From: Actinomycetes bacterium
GTDB taxonomy: Bacteria > Actinomycetota > Acidimicrobiia > Acidimicrobiales > RAAP-2
DNA: 7,834 nt
Direction: 5' to 3'
Assembly (NCBI GenBank): GCA_021791615.1
Contig: JAJYWG010000429.1
Coordinates: 1 to 7,834 of the forward strand
A program made the position numbers and the translations under genes. How positions within the stretch are numbered: position 1 is the first letter of the stretch; each line of letters opens with the position of its first letter. The notes below the pieces were generated by a model that saw only the letters and a list, made by a program, of their open reading frames with translations, searched no databases and had not been told where the DNA came from. Of this stretch, positions 3,221 to 7,834 are shown piece by piece.

Positions 3221-5737
3221 ATGAGGCTGGTACCGAACGCGGTCAAGGCACACAAGCTGGCCACCGTTGTCGTCGCGGTGGTCGCGCTCGGCGGGGCAAC
3301 CGCCGGGGTTGTGGCGTCGAACGGCAATTCGGCAGCCTCTTTCGTCACCGAGCCCGTGAGCTATGCCACCATCAGCCAGGCCATCGCCACAAGCGGGACG
3401 ATCGAGCCGCAGACCGCGCTCGGCCTCAATTTCGGTGTGGCTGGCGTCGTCGCGAGTGTCGATGTCCAGCCCGGCCAGGAGGTAACCGCTGGTCAGGTGC
3501 TCGCCAGCCTCGACACCACCAACCTGCAGAGCTTGGTGACCGAGGCCAGCGCCGCTCTGGCCGAGGATCAGGCGCGCCTGTCTCTCGACGAGGCAGGAGC
3601 GACCCCCCAGGAGCTGGCATCGGCCGAAGCGAGCCTGGCCAGCGCCGAGACCGGACTGTCCAATGCCCAGGGTGCACTGCCGATCACGAATCAGGTGAAC
3701 GCCGAGAGCCTCGCCCTCGCCCAGCAGGCAGCGCAGGCCGCGTCCACCAAAATGTCCCAGGACCAGCAGACGCTCATCACCGACCGGTCCACCGCTCAGA
3801 ACTGGTGTGCCAACAACCCCTCCTCGAGCGAATGCGCCGCGGCCCAGGCGGTAGTCACCTCGGCTACCCAGCTCGTCCAATCCGACCAGGCATCCCTCGC
3901 CACCGACCAGGCGCAGGTGACTGCCACCCAGGTGAAGAACGCCCAGTCCGTCGATGCTGCCCAGGCGTCGGTCAGCTCGGCCGAGACGGCCCTTCAGAAC
4001 GCCCAGACCTCCCTCGTCGACACTGAGTCGGTGAACACAGAGAACCTCGCGCTCGCGAACGACGCTGTGAGCGCGGCGCAGACAAACCTGGCTGCCGCCG
4101 ACGCGGCGCTGTCGTCGGACCAGCAGGCCGCGGCGGCCCTCCCCACCATCTTGCAGACCGCCAACACCGACCAGCAGACCGCCAACACCGACCAGCAGAC
4201 CGCCAATGAGGACTACGCGGCGTACCAGGGCTGTCTTGACGGAACATCGACGTGTTCGAGTTCGCAAACCTCGGCGGACAAGACGGCCTACTCCAACGCA
4301 GAGGCGACCTACACCGCCGCCCAACAGGCTTATACCGCGGCGGAGCAGGCCTACACCCAGGCGAATGCCCAAGCCCAGGCGGTGACCCAAGCACAGAACC
4401 AGGTGAATACCGCCACCCAGGCGCTCACCGAGGCCACCCAGCAGGTGAGCGCCACCCAGGCAAGAGACACCCAGGCACAGGACGCGGCACAGGCGGCGCT
4501 GAACAGCTCGGAGACCTCACTGCAGAACGCCCAGACCACGGCCTCCGACGCACAAGCGGCCGCGGGGTCGAACCTGGGCCTGTCACAGCTGACCACGACA
4601 CAGGCGACCCAGAAGGCCGCCGCCGATCAGGCCACCCTCACCCTCGACCAGCAGATCGCCTCGCAAGGCTGTTCGGCCGATCCCTCCTCGAGCGAGTGCG
4701 CCGCAGCCCAGGCCGCGGTCAGCGCTGCCACCCAGGCTGTCCAAGGGGACCAGTCTGCTCTCCAGGCAGCCCAGGACCAGGTACCCGCCACCCAGGTGAA
4801 AAACGCCCAGGCTCTCCAACAGGCCCAGGCAGTTCTCGCTATGGACAGCACGGATGTCGCCAACGCCCAGGGGAACCTGGCAGCGACCAAGGCCGGCACG
4901 CCGGCCCAGCAGATCGCCATCGACCAGGCCACCAGCCAGAGCGCGGGCGCGGTACTCTCGGCCGACAAGGCACAGCTGGCGGAAGCGAGAATCGTGGCTC
5001 CGGTCGCTGGCACCATCGGCCAGGTGAACCTCGTCACCGGACAGTCCGCCGGTGCGAGCTCGTCCAGTGGAGCCTCGGGCGGCGCGGCAGCGGCTGCCGC
5101 AGCCGCATCTGGGGCTCCGAGCGGCTCTATCGTCCTCATCGGGTCCAACTCCTTCCAAGCCGATGCCACCGTCAGCGACACCCAGATCGGACAGATCCAG
5201 CTCGGTGAGCAAGCCATGGTGGTCCCCGCTGGCTCCACGACCCCGGTCTATGCCACGGTGTCCCAGATCACCCCGCAGGCCACAATCAGCGCCGGGGTGG
5301 CGACCTACCCGGTGACTGTGAGCGTGACCGGCAGCTCGCCGAAGCTCTTCGCCGGGCAGAGCGCCCAGCTCTCGATCATCGTGCATCGAGTGTCCGACGT
5401 GCTCAGCGTACCCACGAGTGCGCTGCACACCGTCGGATCGCACAACTTTGTGCTGGTGGAGTCCAACGGGAAGGCGAAGCGGGTGAGCGTGGTGGTCGGC
5501 GCCGCCGACCTGTTGCGGACCCAGATCGTCTCGGGGCTCACCGCCGGTGAGAAGGTCATCGTGGCGAACAAGAAAGCGGCCGTCCCCGGCGCGCCGACCG
5601 GCAAGGGCGGCTTCGGCGGCGGCAAGGGCGGCTTCGGCGGCGGCAAGGGCGGCTTCGGCGGCGGCAAGGGCGGCTTCGGCAGCTTCGGCGGCGCCAAGGG
5701 CGGCGGCGGTGCCTTCGGCAAGGGTGGCAAGGGATGA
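3221..5737 (+). CDS. MacA/HlyD-like membrane-fusion (adaptor) protein with a giant triple-repeat coiled coil
   Basis: This 838-aa protein is about twice the usual length of MacA-type adaptors. In order it shows a short basic N-terminus and one TM anchor (about 13-32); a membrane-proximal strand (about 41-64); the first lipoyl half (72-98, VAGVVASVDVQPGQEVTAGQ); about 490 residues of Ala/Gln/Thr/Ser-rich coiled coil (100-590); the second lipoyl half (591-610, IVAPVAGTIGQVNLVTGQ); an Ala/Ser/Gly linker with eight consecutive Ala (622-629); a beta-barrel and distal domain (about 636-790); and a Gly/Lys/Phe tail (794-838). The coiled coil has three units marked by SAETGLSNAQ-like starts at 141, 253 and 429, each with a Cys pair: C196/C205, C338/C345 and C484/C493. 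The adaptor should sit outside the membrane and bridge the permease to the envelope or substrate. Its stop overlaps the ATPase start by 4 bp. Family assignment is secure; the hairpin topology is inferred. Confidence 0.9.
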   Translation: MRLVPNAVKAHKLATVVVAVVALGGATAGVVASNGNSAASFVTEPVSYATISQAIATSGTIEPQTALGLNFGVAGVVASVDVQPGQEVTAGQVLASLDTTNLQSLVTEASAALAEDQARLSLDEAGATPQELASAEASLASAETGLSNAQGALPITNQVNAESLALAQQAAQAASTKMSQDQQTLITDRSTAQNWCANNPSSSECAAAQAVVTSATQLVQSDQASLATDQAQVTATQVKNAQSVDAAQASVSSAETALQNAQTSLVDTESVNTENLALANDAVSAAQTNLAAADAALSSDQQAAAALPTILQTANTDQQTANTDQQTANEDYAAYQGCLDGTSTCSSSQTSADKTAYSNAEATYTAAQQAYTAAEQAYTQANAQAQAVTQAQNQVNTATQALTEATQQVSATQARDTQAQDAAQAALNSSETSLQNAQTTASDAQAAAGSNLGLSQLTTTQATQKAAADQATLTLDQQIASQGCSADPSSSECAAAQAAVSAATQAVQGDQSALQAAQDQVPATQVKNAQALQQAQAVLAMDSTDVANAQGNLAATKAGTPAQQIAIDQATSQSAGAVLSADKAQLAEARIVAPVAGTIGQVNLVTGQSAGASSSSGASGGAAAAAAAASGAPSGSIVLIGSNSFQADATVSDTQIGQIQLGEQAMVVPAGSTTPVYATVSQITPQATISAGVATYPVTVSVTGSSPKLFAGQSAQLSIIVHRVSDVLSVPTSALHTVGSHNFVLVESNGKAKRVSVVVGAADLLRTQIVSGLTAGEKVIVANKKAAVPGAPTGKGGFGGGKGGFGGGKGGFGGGKGGFGSFGGAKGGGGAFGKGGKG
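3803..4810 (+). repeat. Internal duplication in the coiled coil, 864-bp register
   Basis: Segments near 3818-3850 and 4682-4714 are nearly identical, both encoding PSSSECAAAQA. So are 3923-3946 and 4787-4810, both encoding ATQVKNAQ. The offset is 864 bp in each case, as it is for the unit starts (residues 141 and 429) and the Cys pairs. Units 1 and 3 are therefore ungapped copies 288 residues apart. The middle unit is more diverged, with a longer first arm (85 against 55 residues from the SAET motif to the first Cys) and a shorter CX6C loop. This points to growth of the hairpin domain by duplication. Confidence 0.75.
4154..4206 (+). repeat. 21-bp tandem repeat encoding QTANTDQ
   Basis: Two identical 21-bp copies (4154-4174 and 4175-4195) are followed by an 11-bp partial copy (4196-4206). 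They encode QTANTDQ-QTANTDQ-QTANED in the middle coiled-coil unit, just before its Cys loop. Seven residues is one heptad, so copy-number change would lengthen the coil by whole heptads without breaking frame or register. Confidence 0.8.
5603..5680 (+). repeat. 21-bp tandem repeat encoding KGGFGGG
   Basis: Three exact 21-bp copies (5603-5623, 5624-5644 and 5645-5665) and a 15-bp partial copy (5666-5680) encode the start of the KGGFGGG tail of the adaptor. Degenerate versions continue to the stop codon. Each copy begins AAGGGCGG, which resembles a Shine-Dalgarno sequence; the last, AAGGG (5729-5733), abuts the ATPase ATG. The array is a likely site of copy-number variation between strains. Confidence 0.85.
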
Positions 5738-6591
5738 TCGGTCTCCCCGGCGGCGTGGCGCCGGAGGACATGCCCACAGCGGTGGTACCCGAGGTGCCGA
5801 CCGAGATGCCTTCGGCTGTGCCGCACCGATCCGGCACGCGGCGCGGGGCAGCCACTTCGGCAGTTCCGGTCATCGAGATGCACGAACTGCGCAAGTCCTA
5901 CGGTGTCGGCGAGACCGCGGTCGACGCGCTGCGGGGGATCGATCTGGTGGTCAACCGGGGAGAGCTGGTTTCGGTGATGGCACCGTCCGGGGCGGGGAAG
6001 TCCACGCTCATGCACATCATGGGCTGCCTCGATACGCCCACCTCGGGGACCTACCGCCTCGACGGCCGCGATGTGGAGCATCTCGACGAGGTGGCACTAG
6101 CGCACATCCGCAACCGGTCGATCGGCTTCGTCTTCCAGCAGTTCCACCTACTGGCCTCGCTCGACGCCCAGAAGAACGTCGAGCTCCCGCTCGTCTACGC
6201 GGGTGCACGCGCTCCCGAGCGCCGCCGCCGGGCTGCGGCAGCCTTGGAACGGGTCGGCCTGTCGCATCGCGCCAGGCATCGGCCCAACCAGCTGTCGGGC
6301 GGCCAGCAGCAGCGGGTGGCGATTGCCCGGGCGCTCGTCACCGGTCCTGCGGTCGTGCTCGCTGACGAGCCGACCGGCAACCTCGACACTGCCTCGGGTG
6401 ACGAGGTGCTCGGCTGGTTCACCGAGCTGAGCGAAGCCGGCCGCACCATCGTGCTCATCACCCACGAGCCCGATGTAGCCCGGGTCGCCCCCCGGGTCAT
6501 CCGCCTGCGGGACGGCCTTGTCGTCGCCGACGGACCCACCGACAGTGTTCTGGCGGCCGGTGTCGGAGCGGGTGGGACGGGCCTGCGATGA
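5734..6591 (+). CDS. ABC transporter ATPase, MacB/LolD-like
   Basis: This 285-aa cytoplasmic ATPase powers the following permease. Motifs are complete: Walker A APSGAGKST (83-91, with Ala where Gly is usual at the first position), Q-loop VFQQFHLL (Q135), signature LSGGQQQR (187-194), Walker B VVLADE (D211, E212), D-loop NLD (216-218) and H-loop H244 in ITHEPD. FVFQQFHLL, DEPTGNLD and ITHEPDVA are typical of the MacB/LolD/FtsE group that works by mechanotransmission rather than classical import or export. ATG 5734 overlaps the adaptor stop by 4 bp, and its own stop overlaps the permease ATG by 4 bp, so the three proteins are translationally coupled. The chosen start gives an unusual 45-residue Pro-rich N-terminal extension. 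The alternative ATG 5878 would begin at MHELRKSY and give a near-standard domain. The family call is secure; the exact start is less so. Confidence 0.93.
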   Translation: MIGLPGGVAPEDMPTAVVPEVPTEMPSAVPHRSGTRRGAATSAVPVIEMHELRKSYGVGETAVDALRGIDLVVNRGELVSVMAPSGAGKSTLMHIMGCLDTPTSGTYRLDGRDVEHLDEVALAHIRNRSIGFVFQQFHLLASLDAQKNVELPLVYAGARAPERRRRAAAALERVGLSHRARHRPNQLSGGQQQRVAIARALVTGPAVVLADEPTGNLDTASGDEVLGWFTELSEAGRTIVLITHEPDVARVAPRVIRLRDGLVVADGPTDSVLAAGVGAGGTGLR

Positions 6592-7811
6592 GGTTCTCCG
6601 AGACACTGCGCGCAGCACTCGAGGCGATTATCTCCCACCGGTCGCGTTCGATGCTGACCGTCCTCGGCATCCTGATCGGCATTACCGCGGTAATCGTAAC
6701 CGTGGGACTCGGCGAGGGAGCCCAGGCGAGGGTGAGCTCGGCCATCGCCTCCCTCGGATCCAACCTGCTCGTCGTCACCCCCGGCAGCGTCACCAGCGGC
6801 GGGGTGCGCGGCGGGCTCGGGTCCTCCTCCACGTTGACCATGGCCGACGCCCAGGCGCTCGGCTCAAAGGTCGACGCCCCCCAGGTGGCCGCGGTGGCCC
6901 CGGTCGTCCAGCGCTCCACGTCGATGCAAGCCGGGTCGGCGACGTGGACGGCGCCGACCATCGGTACCACCCCTTCGTATCTCGGGATCCGGAGCCGCCA
7001 GGTCACTGCCGGACGGTTCATCACCCAAAGCGATGTCACCAGCGGAGCCGAGGTCGCCGTCCTCGGGCCCGAGGTCGCCTCCGAGCTCTTCCCCGGCGAG
7101 AATCCCGTCGGGCAGACCATGGATATAGGGACGACGCCGTTCCAGGTGGTGGGTCTGCTCAACTCGGCGGGATCCTCCGCCAGCTCCAACCAGGACAACG
7201 AGGTGATCGTGCCGATCACGACGGCCCAGGACACCCTCGTCGGCAATACCTCCTCGGTCAGCCAGATCCTGATGCAGGCCACCTCGTCCTCCACCATCGG
7301 AGCCGCCTACCAGGAGGCGAACGACCTCCTCCTTCAGCTCCACGGCATCACCGTGCCGTCGAAGGCCGACTTCACCATCACCCCGGACACCCAGCTCCTC
7401 TCCACCGCCACCAACATCACAAAGACGCTCACCATCCTCCTCGGCGGCATTGCCGCGGTATCACTGCTGGTCGGAGGTATCGGGGTCATGAACATCATGC
7501 TGGTGTCGGTGACCGAGCGGGTCCGCGAGATCGGCCTCCGAAAGGCCCTTGGTGCCACCCCGGGGGTCATCCTTCGCCAGTTCCTCACCGAGGCGCTGGT
7601 TCTCGGAACGACGGGCGGCATCGCCGGGGTCGGCCTCGGGGTCGGCTTGGCGCTTCTGCTCCCCCACCTCATCTCCCAGCCGGTGGCCATCTCGATTCCG
7701 GCCATTGTCGGTTCGGTGGTGGTTGCTGCGGGGATCGGGCTCGTCTTCGGCGTCTACCCTGCCTCACGGGCCGCGCGGCTGGCGCCGATCGACGCCCTGC
7801 GCAGTGACTGA
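6588..7811 (+). CDS. MacB/FtsX-type ABC transporter permease
   Basis: This 407-aa membrane protein has the four-TM MacB plan. TM1 lies at about 20-41 (MLTVLGILIGITAVIVTVGLGEG). A large extracellular MacB_PCD-like domain follows at about 44-275, including TPGSVTSGG and the DNEVIVPITTAQ region. TM2 is at about 279-303, TM3 at about 334-361 and TM4 at about 371-393. The conserved coupling segment VTERVREIGLRKALGATP (about 308-325) contacts the ATPase, and YPASRAARLAPIDALR closes the protein, both hallmarks of the FtsX family. In E. coli MacB the ATPase and permease are one chain; here they are separate, as in many Gram-positive systems. The ATG overlaps the ATPase stop by 4 bp (ATGA). With the adaptor it forms a tripartite-like exporter, although a TolC partner is not expected in a monoderm. 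The substrate is unknown: peptides, lipids, macrolides and siderophores all occur in this family. Confidence 0.93.
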   Translation: MRFSETLRAALEAIISHRSRSMLTVLGILIGITAVIVTVGLGEGAQARVSSAIASLGSNLLVVTPGSVTSGGVRGGLGSSSTLTMADAQALGSKVDAPQVAAVAPVVQRSTSMQAGSATWTAPTIGTTPSYLGIRSRQVTAGRFITQSDVTSGAEVAVLGPEVASELFPGENPVGQTMDIGTTPFQVVGLLNSAGSSASSNQDNEVIVPITTAQDTLVGNTSSVSQILMQATSSSTIGAAYQEANDLLLQLHGITVPSKADFTITPDTQLLSTATNITKTLTILLGGIAAVSLLVGGIGVMNIMLVSVTERVREIGLRKALGATPGVILRQFLTEALVLGTTGGIAGVGLGVGLALLLPHLISQPVAISIPAIVGSVVVAAGIGLVFGVYPASRAARLAPIDALRSD

Positions 7812-7834
7812 CCAGAACATCAACATGGCCGCTG
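7812..7834 (+). other. Window end after the permease
   Basis: Twenty-three bases follow the permease stop. An ATG at 7825 opens a frame reading MAA to the edge, but no ribosome-binding site precedes it and too little is visible to call a gene. There is no terminator in this stretch, so the operon may continue. Confidence 0.3.

Noticed and set aside
3053..4390. 445-codon minus-strand ORF opposite the adaptor, rich in Gly/Leu/Arg
   Set aside because: It is the antisense shadow of the repetitive GCC/CAG-rich coiled-coil codons. It has no domain, and the + strand reading is a clear membrane-fusion protein.
7825..7834. Start of a further gene at ATG 7825
   Set aside because: Only three codons are visible and no Shine-Dalgarno sequence precedes it.

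Overview
The window is high-GC bacterial DNA with all recognisable genes on the + strand. Codon use, GTG starts, an apparently leaderless start and a cassette of separate ATPase, permease and membrane-fusion genes all suggest Actinomycetota. A deep-branching, non-Streptomyces lineage such as Acidimicrobiia is possible, but I cannot fix the taxon from the sequence alone.

Layout. (1) Bases 1-168 are the 3' end of a DNA N4/N6 methyltransferase gene cut by the window edge. (2) Bases 169-856 (about 690 bp) hold no convincing full gene. Bases 258-502 are packed with perfect inverted repeats, and a 35-codon ORF at 657-764 reads like a signal peptide with nothing after it. (3) Bases 857-2957 encode a complete two-component system: an OmpR-family response regulator, then a HAMP-type membrane histidine kinase 16 bp downstream. 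(4) Bases 2958-3220 are a regulatory gap with a promoter/operator and a possible leader ORF. (5) Bases 3221-7811 are a tightly coupled three-gene MacAB-like exporter operon: a very large membrane-fusion/adaptor protein, an ABC ATPase and an FtsX/MacB-type permease. Each junction is a 4-bp ATGA stop/start overlap. (6) The last 23 bases hold nothing assignable.

How it fits together. The two-component system and the exporter look like one sensor-regulator-exporter module. The best evidence is in the DNA. The response-regulator promoter and the exporter promoter share the hexamer TCACAT, repeated with 11-bp or 22-bp periodicity, and the last copy lies exactly 11 nt upstream of a TACCNT -10 element in both. 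This is the layout expected of OmpR/PhoB-type activation, and it predicts that the regulator controls both itself and the pump. On the regulator side the -10 places the start of transcription on the A of the ATG, so that mRNA is probably leaderless.

The most unusual gene is the adaptor (838 aa). Its hairpin domain is about 490 residues of Ala/Gln/Thr/Ser-rich coiled coil made of three repeat units. Each unit has a Cys-X6-8-Cys loop, and units 1 and 3 are in exact register 288 residues (864 bp) apart. The protein ends in a 45-residue Gly/Lys/Phe tail encoded by 21-bp tandem repeats. The substrate of the pump cannot be told from the sequence.
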